A DNA stretch of 64,000 nucleotides from Acidimicrobiia bacterium. GTDB lineage: Bacteria > Actinomycetota > Acidimicrobiia > Spongiisociales > ZC4RG35. The stretch covers positions 434,001 to 498,000 of the forward strand of contig JANQOU010000006.1 of NCBI GenBank assembly GCA_028285585.1, read 5' to 3'. Of the stretch, positions 26,158-35,274 are shown one piece after another (positions within the stretch are counted from its first letter, which is position 1; every line of letters begins with the position of its first letter). The position numbers and the translations under genes were made by a program. The notes under the pieces were generated by a model. It was not told the origin of the DNA. It made no database searches and saw only the letters and a list, made by a program, of their open reading frames with translations.

Positions 26158-26910
26158 ATGCTTCGGGTCGAGCACCTAACCAAGGTCTACGAGAACGGGA
26201 CCGTCGCTCTCGAGGACGTCAGCTTCGAGGTGCCTGAAGGCCAGTTCTTGGCCGTCATCGGCCTCTCCGGATCAGGAAAATCAACACTTCTCCGCTGTAT
26301 CAACCGCCTGATCGAGCCCACCGAGGGGCGGATACTGTGGAACGACGAGGACATCACCAACGCCGGGCAAGAGGAACTGAGACGTCACCGTCGGCGGATC
26401 GGGATGGTGTTCCAGCACTTCAACCTCGTGGCGCGATCGAAGGTGTCCACCAACGTGCTCGCTGGGCGGCTCGGCTACACGCAGCCGGCTCTCAGCCTTC
26501 TCAACCACTTCGACGGCGCTGATCGCGATCAGGCGGTGCGCGCTTTGGACAGGGTGGGCTTGGCCGAGAAAGCCGATTCGCTGGCATCTGAGCTCTCAGG
26601 AGGCCAGCAGCAGAGAGTGGGCATCGCGAGGGCTTTGATGCAAGACCCGGAGCTGATGCTCGCGGACGAGCCAGTCGCCAGCCTGGACCCGGTTCTGGCG
26701 CACTCGATCATGCAACACCTCGAGTCGATCAACAAGGACGACGGCGTGACGGTGTTGTGCTCGCTCCACTTCCTCGACCTGGTGCATCGCTACTCCGACC
26801 GGGCAATCGCGCTCTTCGACGGGCAGATCGTCTTCGACGGCCCCCCTGCTGAGATCGACGACGAGAAGTTCCAGGACATCTACGGGCACGAGGCTGAACG
26901 CGTTGGCTGA
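26158..26910 (+). CDS. phnC: Phosphonate-type ABC importer ATPase (PhnC-like)
   Basis: 250 residues. Walker A GLSGSGKSTLLRCINRL, Q-loop FQHFNLVAR, signature LSGGQQQRVGIARAL, Walker B LMLADEPVASLDP and switch His in CSLHFLDL. The FQHFNLV/ARSKVSTNVLAGRLG segment is characteristic of PhnC-type ATPases. Its stop lies inside the start of the permease gene (overlap of 8 bp). Confidence 0.88.
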   Translation: MLRVEHLTKVYENGTVALEDVSFEVPEGQFLAVIGLSGSGKSTLLRCINRLIEPTEGRILWNDEDITNAGQEELRRHRRRIGMVFQHFNLVARSKVSTNVLAGRLGYTQPALSLLNHFDGADRDQAVRALDRVGLAEKADSLASELSGGQQQRVGIARALMQDPELMLADEPVASLDPVLAHSIMQHLESINKDDGVTVLCSLHFLDLVHRYSDRAIALFDGQIVFDGPPAEIDDEKFQDIYGHEAERVG

Positions 26911-29098
26911 GCCGAAGTCACCCCGGCGGCGGTTGCTGCTGCTCATTCTCGGGATCGTCCTCGGAGTCGTCATATACGGGCTGGCGGTAGACAGGACCGG
27001 TGTGAGCCTCGAAGAGATCACATCGGAAACAAGGCAGGTGCAGCTGGTGCGGATAGTCCGCGCACTGGCCCAGCCAGAGCTGGTCACCTACGACTTCGAC
27101 CAAGACAACACCGACGTCGACTACTTCATCCCGTGCCAGACCGGCCCCTCTCCCGTCACCACAGGTGGGGTGACCGTCGACCCCGGGTGCGGCGAGCCCA
27201 AAGACCTGGTCACTGTGAACGGGACCGGCTTCGAGCCGTTTGTAGAAGGGCGTGTCCAGTTCATCCCGACTTCGGACTTCGACGTCTCGCTGCCGCTCGC
27301 CCTCTTCGCAGCGGACGAGAACGGGGAGTTCGAAGTTGAGGTAGAACTGCCCGATCGGCCGTCCGAAATCGCCCAGATCCTGCGGGTAGTGGTCCCGGAG
27401 CGACTCGGCACCTGGGCCAACCGTCAAGAGGTCTGGACCGACACCAACGAGAACGGCGTCGTTGACGAAGGGATTGTCGGGCCCGATGGCCTCGAGGTCA
27501 CCGTCGAGGGGGTGAACGTCGACGTGGCCGCCGCGGCGTTGTTGGACGCGACGGCTCAAGTTGCCGAGTTCGTGACAACAGCGGAGACAATTGTCGCCGT
27601 GGATGGTCCGGCACGGGGAACTGCCGCTGATCAGATCGGCTCCACCACTTCCAGCCCAAGGATCGTCTCCCTGCAAGCCGAAAGGAACAAATTCGTCGTC
27701 ACAGTCGACGGCGAGTTGGATACCGACCTGTCGAGATGGCGGGTCGCTGTCTACGAAGGAGCGACCGGCGAGGTGGTGACCACCAGTTTCCTCGGAGATC
27801 AGATCGAGCTCTCGCCGCGGGTCTCCGAGCAGACGATCCTGACACTGGACAAGATCATCGCAACCGTCTTCCTGGCTCTGGTCGCCACCACGGCCGGGCT
27901 CTTTGTGGCGCTTCCGTTGAGTTTCATCGCCGCCCGAAACCTGATGAAAGATGTGTCGACAACGGTCATCGGCCTTGGGCTCGGCTTGATCGCAGTACCT
28001 GTCGGCGTGGCGTTGGGAGCGTCCTACGTAGAGTTGCAACGAACGCTTCTCGGCGATCTACTAGAACAGAACTTTGTGCGCATCGTGCTGGCCGGAGTCG
28101 GCGGCACGGCCACCTACTTCCTGGGCCGGCTGATCTTCTTCGGAGACGAGATCAAGTCGACATGGCTGCGGACCTCCAGATCCGTGATCACCCTGATCTC
28201 CCTGGCGCTGGCGCTCGAAGGGGCCTTCTCACTCCTGACCGCCGCGGGACGCGCCCTCCAGGAGCCGTTCGGGCTCTTCCAGTTCGTGCCGGGGTTGTTC
28301 GCCACCATCGGCGACGTCGGAACCGTCCTCCTCCCGTTCCTGATTGGCCTGATAGGCGCGTCGATCGTCCTCGGGGTCGCCCGAGCCGTCACCTTCGCCA
28401 TCATCGGCAACGTGACCCCGACGGTTCGCGCCATGGCCGGGTACGTGACAATGGCAGCGGCCGGAGCACTGGTGGCCGTGCTCATCGGTGCGGCGATCGA
28501 CTGGCTGTATCAGATCGCCAACTCAACCGCCACCCTCCTGATCCCGGCGGTCGTGGGGGGCCTCCTCGGCCTGTTCTTCGCCTGGCGAGGCCGACGCCAA
28601 GGCGAGATCAAGATCGGTCTCACCGTCTACTTCATCGCCCGCACCATCTTCAACACTCTCCGGTCGATCGAGCCGCTGGTGATGGTGATCGTCTTCGTGG
28701 TCTGGGTCGGGTTCGGCGAATTCGCTGGATCGCTGGCTCTGGCGCTGCACACGGCTGCTGCTCTCGCCAAGCTGTACTCCGAGCAGGTCGAGTCGATCTC
28801 CGAAGGCCCTTTGGAGGCGGTTCGGGCGACAGGTGCCAACAGGCTGCAATCCATCATCTACGCGGTGGTCCCCCAGATCGTGCCGCCCTACATCGCCTTC
28901 ACCATGTACCGGTGGGACATCAATGTCAGGATGTCCACCATCCTCGGTTTCGCCGGTGGCGGCGGCATCGGCTTCCTGCTTCAACAGAACGTGCAGCTCG
29001 GCGACTACTCGGCCGCCGCTGTGCAGATGCTGGCGATCGCCATCGTGGTCGCATCAATGGACTACGCCTCGTCGAAGCTGCGGCAGCGCTTCACCTAG
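26903..29098 (+). CDS. phnE: Greatly enlarged PhnE-type ABC permease with two insertions
   Basis: 731 residues, versus roughly 260-300 for ordinary PhnE. TTG start at 26903 overlaps phnC. One membrane helix (~11-30) is followed by a ~280-residue extracytoplasmic region that includes an IPT/TIG-like strand (LVTVNGTGFEPF). The canonical PhnE beginning (IATVFLALVATTAGLFVALP to FIAARNL) lies at ~310-346. The canonical remainder (FIARTIFNTLRSIEPLVM, the EAA loop around GPLEAVRATGANRLQ, and YRWDINVRMSTILGF) begins only at ~575. Between them ~225 residues with about six extra helices are inserted. The family imports phosphonates or related anions; the insertions are unexplained. Confidence 0.85.
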   Translation: MAEPKSPRRRLLLLILGIVLGVVIYGLAVDRTGVSLEEITSETRQVQLVRIVRALAQPELVTYDFDQDNTDVDYFIPCQTGPSPVTTGGVTVDPGCGEPKDLVTVNGTGFEPFVEGRVQFIPTSDFDVSLPLALFAADENGEFEVEVELPDRPSEIAQILRVVVPERLGTWANRQEVWTDTNENGVVDEGIVGPDGLEVTVEGVNVDVAAAALLDATAQVAEFVTTAETIVAVDGPARGTAADQIGSTTSSPRIVSLQAERNKFVVTVDGELDTDLSRWRVAVYEGATGEVVTTSFLGDQIELSPRVSEQTILTLDKIIATVFLALVATTAGLFVALPLSFIAARNLMKDVSTTVIGLGLGLIAVPVGVALGASYVELQRTLLGDLLEQNFVRIVLAGVGGTATYFLGRLIFFGDEIKSTWLRTSRSVITLISLALALEGAFSLLTAAGRALQEPFGLFQFVPGLFATIGDVGTVLLPFLIGLIGASIVLGVARAVTFAIIGNVTPTVRAMAGYVTMAAAGALVAVLIGAAIDWLYQIANSTATLLIPAVVGGLLGLFFAWRGRRQGEIKIGLTVYFIARTIFNTLRSIEPLVMVIVFVVWVGFGEFAGSLALALHTAAALAKLYSEQVESISEGPLEAVRATGANRLQSIIYAVVPQIVPPYIAFTMYRWDINVRMSTILGFAGGGGIGFLLQQNVQLGDYSAAAVQMLAIAIVVASMDYASSKLRQRFT

Positions 29099-30091
29099 AT
29101 GAAGGTCAGGAACCGCTCCGAGCGTGAGCGGCTCGAGCACGAGTTGCTGGCCCCTGAGGCAGCTTTCGCCGATGAGTCGGCAGGGCGGGCGCAGGACGAG
29201 GAGCCGGACGAGTTTCGGACCGCATACGAGCGCGACCGGGACCGCATCGTCCACTCCAAGGCGTTCCGCAGGCTGAAGCACAAGACCCAGGTGTTCCTCA
29301 ACCCGGACGGTGACCACTTCGTCACGCGGATGACTCACACAATCCAGGTCACTCAGGTGGGACGGGCCATGGCCAGGGCTCTCGGCCTGAACGAGGATCT
29401 CACAGAGGCGATCTGCCTTGCCCATGATGTCGGCCACTCCCCTTTCGGGCACACCGGCGAAGACGCCCTCAGCCCGTTCGTGGAAGGCGAATGGCTTCAC
29501 TCGGCACATGGCGTCCGCACCCTCACTTTGCTGGAGCCACTCAACCTCACACATGAGGTGTTGGACGGGATCCGGGCCCACTCCTGGAAGATCGACCCGC
29601 CTCCGGAGACGATGGAGGGCTGGCTGTGCAGGTATGCCGACCGCATCGCGTATTTGACTCACGATGTCTCAGACGCCTTGCGTGCCGGAGTGCTCGAGTA
29701 TCACGACCTCCCCATCAAGGCCTTGACCACTTTCGGAGCGACCTCACGGGAGTGGATCGGTGCCATGGTGACGGCGGTTGTCGAGCGATCGATCGAGGTG
29801 GGTCGCATCGAGATGGACGATCAGCATCTGGAGGCGATGGGGGAGCTGCGTGACTTCATGTTCGAGCAGGTCTACCTGCGCGCCGAGTCAGAACTCCAAA
29901 AGGAAAAAGCCGTCGCGGTGATACAAGACCTGGTGCGGTACTTCGAGGAACATCCCGATGAAGTCCCGGACACCTACACCGTGGCCGAAGCCGACGGCCT
30001 CACCCGGGCCATCGACTACGTCGCCGGGATGACGGATCGGTACGCGCTGAAGACGCACGATCGTCTCTTCAGGCCGACCTTGCTCGACTGA
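29099..30091 (+). CDS. dgt: Deoxyguanosinetriphosphate triphosphohydrolase-like protein
   Basis: 330 residues. The HD-domain metal site is HTIQVTQVGRAMARAL (His), then AHDVGHSPFGHTGE (HD plus downstream His), and a later Asp in YADRIAYLTHDVSD. The N-terminal RDRDRIVHSKAFRRLKHKTQVF-like stretch (YERDRDRIVHSKAFRRLKHK) is diagnostic of bacterial dGTPases, which cut dNTP to deoxynucleoside and triphosphate. ATG at 29099 follows the permease stop directly. In many actinobacteria it sits near dnaG; that is not in this window. Confidence 0.92.
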   Translation: MKVRNRSERERLEHELLAPEAAFADESAGRAQDEEPDEFRTAYERDRDRIVHSKAFRRLKHKTQVFLNPDGDHFVTRMTHTIQVTQVGRAMARALGLNEDLTEAICLAHDVGHSPFGHTGEDALSPFVEGEWLHSAHGVRTLTLLEPLNLTHEVLDGIRAHSWKIDPPPETMEGWLCRYADRIAYLTHDVSDALRAGVLEYHDLPIKALTTFGATSREWIGAMVTAVVERSIEVGRIEMDDQHLEAMGELRDFMFEQVYLRAESELQKEKAVAVIQDLVRYFEEHPDEVPDTYTVAEADGLTRAIDYVAGMTDRYALKTHDRLFRPTLLD

Positions 30092-30171
30092 CTGAGCAGT
30101 CGGTGCCGACCCCGAGGGTCGTCTAACAGCATTTGGCTGATCTCGCGCCAGGCCCATAACCTGCTGCCCTC

Positions 30172-31059
30172 GTGCTGGTCATCTCCGATCTCCACAAGTC
30201 CTTTGGCGATATCCACGCTTTGAACGGTTGTTCCTTATCGGTTCAGCGCGGGCGGATGCTGGGATTCCTCGGCCCCAACGGAGCAGGGAAGACCACCACC
30301 ATGCGCTCCATCTTCGGGCTGATCAGCCCGGACTCGGGCTCCGTCACCTGGGACGGGCAAGAGCTCGGCTCGGGCGAGCGTCTCGGCTTTGGCTACATGC
30401 CGGAGGAGCGGGGGTTGTACCCGAAGATGAGGGCACACGATCAGCTGTCCTACATGGGGCGCATTCACGGGCTCACCAAGAAGGAGGCCGCCGACTCGGC
30501 CAGCTACTGGCTCGATCGGCTTGGTCTCGCAGAGCGGCATGACGACGCCATCGAGGCTCTGTCCCATGGCAACCAGCAGCGTGTCCAACTAGCCGCCGCG
30601 CTCGTCCACGACCCGGCACTGCTGGTGCTCGACGAGCCGTTCGCAGGGCTCGACCCGATCGCGACCGAAACCATGTCGGAAGTCCTCGACGAGCAAACCG
30701 CAGCGGGGAAGGCCGTCGTGTTCTCGTCCCACCAGCTCGACTTGGTCGAAGACATCTGCGAAGACGTGGCGATCATCAACGAGGGGTCAATAGTCGTCGA
30801 AGGAACGGTCAAGGCCTTGAAGGACGCCGCTCCCATTCGCCATTTGGAGGTCGACGTCGACGGGGATGCCAGAGCGCTACTGGAAACTCTTGAAGGTGTG
30901 CGCTCGATCGAGGTCGAGGGATCACGCCACAACGTCATCATCGACGCCTCGAGTGATGTGCGCGGGTTTCTCGGCCGCGCACAGGAAGCCGGGCGCCTGC
31001 GTCATTTCTCGTACACGACTCCTTCCCTCACCGACTTGTTCAGAGAGGCGGTCCAGTGA
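30172..31059 (+). CDS. ABC transporter ATP-binding protein (NatA-like)
   Basis: 295 residues from GTG 30172. Walker A FLGPNGAGKTTTMRSI, Q-loop MPEERGLYPKM, signature LSHGNQQRVQLAAAL, Walker B LLVLDEPFAGLDP and switch FSSHQL. The C-terminal ~75 residues form a DUF4162-like extension (IRHLEVDVDGDARALL) typical of NatA exporters. Overlaps its permease by 4 bp. NatAB exports sodium in Bacillus; whether that applies here is unknown. Confidence 0.9.
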   Translation: MLVISDLHKSFGDIHALNGCSLSVQRGRMLGFLGPNGAGKTTTMRSIFGLISPDSGSVTWDGQELGSGERLGFGYMPEERGLYPKMRAHDQLSYMGRIHGLTKKEAADSASYWLDRLGLAERHDDAIEALSHGNQQRVQLAAALVHDPALLVLDEPFAGLDPIATETMSEVLDEQTAAGKAVVFSSHQLDLVEDICEDVAIINEGSIVVEGTVKALKDAAPIRHLEVDVDGDARALLETLEGVRSIEVEGSRHNVIIDASSDVRGFLGRAQEAGRLRHFSYTTPSLTDLFREAVQ

Positions 31060-32267
31060 GCGGCTTCAGAACTGCCGTCGTGGTTGCATCCCGTGAGATC
31101 AGGGAGCGCTCACGCTCCAAGGCCTATCGCATCACATCGATCCTGACCGTGCTGATCGTTCTTGCGCTCATCATCGTGCCCTCGCTGTTCGGCGACGGCA
31201 CAGATCGGTACACAATCGGTGCCGTTGGAAACGGCAATGCCGAGATCATCGGTGCGGCTGAGGCCATTGGCAACGCCAACGTCGAAGACGGTGCGGATCC
31301 TGCGGTCGAGCTGACGCTGGAGGCCTATGCCGACGTCTCGTCTGGCGAGACTGCCGTTCAGGACGGCAAGGTAGAAGCTCTCCTGGTCGACGGCGAGAAG
31401 ATCATCACCAAGAGCGCAGGTGGCTTCGGCTCGTCTTCGGTGGTGGGCCTGCTGCAACGCGGGGCTTCCACGATCCGACTCGAGGGGCTGGCCGCTCAAG
31501 ACCCAGAGGCGGCTGCGCAAGTCGTCGAGATCCTCACCAACGACGCCCTGGAGTCGGTGACGCTCTCCGGAGACGACACCGATCGAGAATCGGAGGGCGT
31601 GATCGCCTACGCAGGGATGCTGATGCTGTACATCGCGATCCTGGTCTACGGCACCTGGATTCTCAGTGGAGTGACGGAAGAGAAGACAAATCGCGTGGTC
31701 GAGGTCCTGCTGGCCAGTGTCAAGCCGTGGCAGCTCCTGGCCGGCAAGATCATCGGGATCGGCTCACTCGGCCTGGCCCAGTTCGGCCTCACCATCATCG
31801 TGGCAGCGGTGGCGATACAAGCCACCGGGACTCTCGACGTCCCCGAGCTCCCCTTGGCCAGCGTGGTCAACCTGATCCTCTGGTTTGCCCTCGGGTTCTT
31901 GGTCTATGCCGTGCTGTTTGCGGCCGCCGGGTCGCTCGCCAGCCGGATGGAGGATGCTCAAAGCACCTCACTCCCAATAACGATGCTCGCTATCGCTGCC
32001 TTCTTCCTCAGCATCATCACACTCGACAACCCAGACGGCCCTGTAGCGGTGATCGGTGCCTTCGTTCCCTTGACAGCCCCCTTCGTCGTCCCGGTGAGAG
32101 TTGCGCTGGACGCCATCCCCGTCTGGCAGTACATCGTGTCCATCGCCATAGCCGCCGGCTCCATCGTCGGGCTCCTGCTTCTGGCCGGGCGCGTCTATGC
32201 CGGAGGGCTGCTCCAGTACGGCGGCAGAATCCGACTTCGCCAAGCTTGGCGCTCCGCTTCGGAGTAG
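31056..32267 (+). CDS. ABC-2 type permease (NatB-like)
   Basis: 403 residues. The first helix is at ~24-42 (ITSILTVLIVLALIIVPSLF), followed by a large extracytoplasmic loop of ~130 residues, then five or six helices from ~185. TEEKTNRVVEVLLASVKPWQLLAGKIIGIG is the diagnostic NatB/ABC-2 segment. Forms an exporter with the preceding ATPase. Directly followed by the paired 46-bp repeat. Confidence 0.88.
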   Translation: MSGFRTAVVVASREIRERSRSKAYRITSILTVLIVLALIIVPSLFGDGTDRYTIGAVGNGNAEIIGAAEAIGNANVEDGADPAVELTLEAYADVSSGETAVQDGKVEALLVDGEKIITKSAGGFGSSSVVGLLQRGASTIRLEGLAAQDPEAAAQVVEILTNDALESVTLSGDDTDRESEGVIAYAGMLMLYIAILVYGTWILSGVTEEKTNRVVEVLLASVKPWQLLAGKIIGIGSLGLAQFGLTIIVAAVAIQATGTLDVPELPLASVVNLILWFALGFLVYAVLFAAAGSLASRMEDAQSTSLPITMLAIAAFFLSIITLDNPDGPVAVIGAFVPLTAPFVVPVRVALDAIPVWQYIVSIAIAAGSIVGLLLLAGRVYAGGLLQYGGRIRLRQAWRSASE

Positions 32268-32313
32268 CTCTTGCCCACCGGGCGCAACGTCTGGTAGCAA
32301 CCCCCTCACCCGC

Positions 32314-32412
32314 AACCTCAGGTAATAACGCCCAAATACGGTCCAAATCACCTCACGTTCAGCCCCAACTCGAGGCCATAGCGCCCAGATACGGTCGTTA
32401 TTACCTGAGGTT
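32314..32412. repeat. Copy A of a paired 46-bp hairpin repeat
   Basis: Two 46-bp units, 32314-32359 and 32367-32412, separated by 7 bases. The outer arms are a perfect 17-bp inverted repeat: AACCTCAGGTAATAACG at the left and CGTTATTACCTGAGGTT at the right. Each unit carries a core CCCA(A/G)ATACGG in the same orientation. Outside the arms, C-runs and G-runs extend the symmetry imperfectly. The same arrangement, with units of exactly 46 bp, recurs at 59189-59296. Either two hairpins in tandem or one long cruciform could form. No coding capacity; no target-site duplication is obvious. Confidence 0.85.
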
Positions 32413-32461
32413 CGCGGTAGGGGGGTCAGGGTTTGCCGTTCCATTCAAATAGGGTTCGGAG

Positions 32462-33271
32462 ATGGGTTACCAGCACATCGACATCACCCAGGACGGGCAT
32501 GTGGCCACGATCTGGCTGAACAGGCCTGACAAGCGCAACGCCATGTCGGAGGACATGTGGGCCGACATCCCGGCTGCGGTCCAAGGCCTCGACTCGGACG
32601 AATCCGTGAGAGCGATAGTCCTCGCGGCGAGAGGCGAAGCCTTCACGGTGGGGATCGACGTCAACATGCTGGCCACGTTGCAGCCTTCTGGGGCAAGCGC
32701 GGCGGATAGCAACCGCAAGCTCTACGCGAAGATCCTCGAGCTCCAAGAGACGGCTTCGTGTTTTTCGCGCACGGACAAGCCGGTCATCGCTGCAGTTCAC
32801 GGTTACTGCCTTGGTGCCGGAGTGGACCTGATCACGGCCTGTGACATCAGGCTGGCCGCAGCCGACGCCATCTTCTCCGTGAGAGAGGCCAGGATGGGGC
32901 TGGTTGCCGACATCGGATCGCTGCAACGGCTGCCGGCGATCGTCGGTGCCGGCGTGACCGCCGAGATGGCCTACACCGGTGCTGACTACGACGCCCATTG
33001 GGCGAAGGAGCACGGACTAGTCAACGCTGTGCACGCCGACGCCAAACAACTCCTCTCCGCCGCTAGCGATCTCGCAGGGCAAATCGCCTCCAATTCGCCA
33101 CTGGTCACGCAGGGCATAAAACACGTGCTCAGAGCCGGTGAGACGAAGTCTGTTGAAGAGGCCCTGGACTACGTAGCCCAGTGGAACTCGTCTTTCCTCC
33201 TCTCCAACGACCTCACCGAGGCCATAGCGGCCTTCATGGAAAAGCGAAGCCCCGACTTCACCGGGACCTGA
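32462..33271 (+). CDS. Enoyl-CoA hydratase/isomerase family protein, dienoyl-CoA isomerase-like
   Basis: 269 residues with the crotonase fold: IWLNRPDKRNAMS, the oxyanion-hole segments AFTVGIDVNM and VHGYCLGAGVDLITACDIR. The REARMGLVADIGSLQRLP stretch matches the delta3,5-delta2,4-dienoyl-CoA isomerase subgroup, with acidic residues at the catalytic positions. It would act in beta-oxidation of unsaturated fatty acids. Ordinary hydratase activity cannot be excluded. Preceded by repeat copy A, which lies between its promoter region and the NatB-like gene. Confidence 0.87.
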   Translation: MGYQHIDITQDGHVATIWLNRPDKRNAMSEDMWADIPAAVQGLDSDESVRAIVLAARGEAFTVGIDVNMLATLQPSGASAADSNRKLYAKILELQETASCFSRTDKPVIAAVHGYCLGAGVDLITACDIRLAAADAIFSVREARMGLVADIGSLQRLPAIVGAGVTAEMAYTGADYDAHWAKEHGLVNAVHADAKQLLSAASDLAGQIASNSPLVTQGIKHVLRAGETKSVEEALDYVAQWNSSFLLSNDLTEAIAAFMEKRSPDFTGT

Positions 33272-33311
33272 CCCTCAAGTCAGAGACTCGTCATGCCGAC
33301 AGAACAAAGGT

Positions 33312-33581
33312 ATGACGACAGCAGATCTCGTTCTCGATGCCTGGGCTCTCAAGCCCGCCGGAAAGGCAGTGCGCGTCGGGATCGCCGCAGCCGGATTGGC
33401 CACCGCCACTCTCGTGTTGTTGATGGCTACGACGCTCGCCAGCGGAACGTGGATGGTGGTGCTCGTCGGCGTCTCTCTCGCCGCCACATCGATCCGGGCG
33501 GCCCGCTACCCGACTCTGGTTCGACTCAGTGCCCTCACCGCCAACCTGCTGGCAATTCCGCTCTTCGGCCAGATGATCTAA
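33312..33581 (+). CDS. Small membrane protein (89 aa)
   Basis: Begins MTTADLVLDAWALKPAGKAVRVG. Two or three hydrophobic helices lie at ~20-42, 44-60 and 72-85. There is a basic turn IRAARYP. No family recognised. Forty bases downstream of the crotonase gene and followed by a strong hairpin, so it may be the last gene of a two-gene unit. Confidence 0.55.
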   Translation: MTTADLVLDAWALKPAGKAVRVGIAAAGLATATLVLLMATTLASGTWMVVLVGVSLAATSIRAARYPTLVRLSALTANLLAIPLFGQMI

Positions 33582-33614
33582 GTCCTCCTCCGGGTCCGTT
33601 AAGGACACCGAAAT

Positions 33615-33645
33615 GAGATGGCCACCGGTTAACGGTGGCCATCTC
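33615..33645 (+). terminator. Terminator-like hairpin
   Basis: A perfect 13-bp stem, GAGATGGCCACCG at 33615-33627 with CGGTGGCCATCTC at 33633-33645, and a 5-base GTTAA loop. No long U-run follows (TCGTTGTG). It separates the small membrane protein gene from the oxidoreductase gene. Confidence 0.65.
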
Positions 33646-33685
33646 TCGTTGTGAGCTCGTTTGGCGGGCGACCACAATCCAACAG

Positions 33686-35074
33686 GTGAGCGCGTTCGAT
33701 GCAGCCGTAGTCGGCGCCGGGCCCAACGGGCTGGCAGCTGCCGTGGAACTGGCCAGGTCGGGCCGAAGCGTGCTCGTCGTCGAGGGAGCCGGCCGAATCG
33801 GTGGAGGAACACGCACAGAGGAGCTGACACTGCCGGGGCTCAGGCATGACGTCTGTTCGGCAATACACCCGGCCGGCATCGCCTCGCCGTTCTTCAACGA
33901 GATAGGTCTCGATGTGGACTGGATTCACTCACCAATCCCGCTTGCCCACCCTCTGCCGGGCAATCGAACGACAGCCTTGTTTCGCTCTCCCGAAGAGACG
34001 GCCGATCAACTCGGAGCGGATCGCCATCGCTACCTCTCGCTGATGAGGCCTTTCGTTGATGGCATGAAAGATGTGCTCGCGGGCGTGCTCGGTCCTATGA
34101 CACCCAGCCTCGCCGCCAAGAGGGCATTTGCCCGATCGGCCGCGGTCGGCAGCCTTCCGGTATCGGTGCTGGCAAAGCGGTTTGTCACAGAGGAGTCAAG
34201 GGCACTGATTGCGGGTCTCGCCGCTCACTCGATCGCTCCCTTTCATCGGCCGGCGACGGCAGCCGTGGGTGTCATGCTCGGAGCGATCGGTCACAGTCAT
34301 GGGTGGCCAATGGCGAGAAGCGGCTCGGAGACAATCGCGAAGGCGCTAGTCGAGAGGTTGGAGTCGCTCGGTGGTGCCGTGGAGACCGGGCGCTGGGTCC
34401 AATCAGTAGAGGAGTTGCCGGGCGATATCGCCATGCTCGACGTCATGCCACCAATGGCTCTGACGCTGGCAGGAGACCGCATCGAGCCATCGGCGGCACG
34501 CCGTCTGAGGCGGTGGAGACCGGGGCCCGGCGTCTTCAAGATCGACTGGGCGTTGGACGGGCCCATTCCCTGGGCCGACGAGCTCAGCCCGCGAGCGGCG
34601 ACCGTGCACGTGGGAGGAACATATGCAGAGGTGGCGGCTGCAGAGCGAGCCGTGTCACGCGGCGATCATCCGAAGCGGCCATTTGTGCTGCTGGCCCAGC
34701 AGTCGTTGTTCGACGAAACCCGATCTCCGAGCGGCAAGCACACAGCCTGGGGCTACTGCCACGTGCCGCGCGGCTCAAACGTCGACATGACCGAGGCCAT
34801 CGAGAGTCAGGTCGAGCGATTCGCACCCGGCTTCAAGCAACAGATCCTTCAGCGGAGCACACGTAGCTCAATCGAGATGGAGCAGCACAACCCCAACTAC
34901 GTCGGTGGGGACATCGGTGGCGGCGTCTTCGGCCTCAGGAAGGTGCTTCAACTCGGCCGCAGACGGCCATACAAGCTCGGCGACGGGGTCTTCCTCTGCT
35001 CTTCGGCAACACCTCCCGGTGCCGGAGTCCATGGCATGTGCGGCTATCACGCCGCGCGCGCTGCTGTTGCCTGA
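33686..35074 (+). CDS. NAD(P)/FAD-dependent oxidoreductase, phytoene dehydrogenase-like
   Basis: About 462 residues from GTG 33686 (VSAFDAAVVGAGPNGLAAAVELA), where the dinucleotide-binding GxGxxG begins; the open frame upstream to 33635 is not family-like. VLVVEGAGRIGGGTRTEELTLPG is the FAD-binding second segment, and the C-terminal FLCSSATPPGAGVHGMCGYHAA motif is typical of CrtI-related proteins. Likely acts on a lipid or isoprenoid; no other carotenoid genes are nearby. Confidence 0.85.
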   Translation: MSAFDAAVVGAGPNGLAAAVELARSGRSVLVVEGAGRIGGGTRTEELTLPGLRHDVCSAIHPAGIASPFFNEIGLDVDWIHSPIPLAHPLPGNRTTALFRSPEETADQLGADRHRYLSLMRPFVDGMKDVLAGVLGPMTPSLAAKRAFARSAAVGSLPVSVLAKRFVTEESRALIAGLAAHSIAPFHRPATAAVGVMLGAIGHSHGWPMARSGSETIAKALVERLESLGGAVETGRWVQSVEELPGDIAMLDVMPPMALTLAGDRIEPSAARRLRRWRPGPGVFKIDWALDGPIPWADELSPRAATVHVGGTYAEVAAAERAVSRGDHPKRPFVLLAQQSLFDETRSPSGKHTAWGYCHVPRGSNVDMTEAIESQVERFAPGFKQQILQRSTRSSIEMEQHNPNYVGGDIGGGVFGLRKVLQLGRRRPYKLGDGVFLCSSATPPGAGVHGMCGYHAARAAVA

Positions 35075-35089
35075 GTCATCAGGACGAGG

Positions 35090-35109
35090 CATGGGGGAGA
35101 TTCCCCATG
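35090..35109. promoter_or_regulatory. Palindrome CATGGGG-N6-CCCCATG, candidate operator
   Basis: Perfect 7-bp arms around GAGATT, 15 bases after the oxidoreductase stop and upstream of the sensor kinase. A similar but weaker site, CATGGGG-N5-CCCCTAT, lies at 37070-37088, just after the response regulator. Sites flanking a LuxR-type two-component pair are natural candidates for that regulator. Confidence 0.4.
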
Positions 35110-35192
35110 TACAGACGTGAGACAGCGCGGAACGATGGAATGGACCCGGGGGTCTGAAGGCAACATCCCGAGCCTCGAACGGACAATGGGAG

Positions 35193-35227
35193 CTCAAAGG
35201 AGGGTCGCACCGCGACCCTCCTTTGAG
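35193..35227. terminator. Strong symmetrical hairpin, probable terminator
   Basis: A perfect 16-bp inverted repeat, CTCAAAGGAGGGTCGC with GCGACCCTCCTTTGAG, around a 3-base ACC loop. The stem has AAA on one side and TTT on the other, so it may terminate in either direction. It lies between the oxidoreductase gene and the sensor kinase; no U-run follows. Confidence 0.7.
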
Positions 35228-35274
35228 ATATTGCACACGAACGCCGACTCGGAGCCGTCGCTAACTTGCCCAAG

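Noticed and set aside
27736-29127. 463-codon frame overlapping the PhnE-type permease
   Set aside because: Arg/Pro/His-rich composition typical of an out-of-frame translation of a membrane protein gene.
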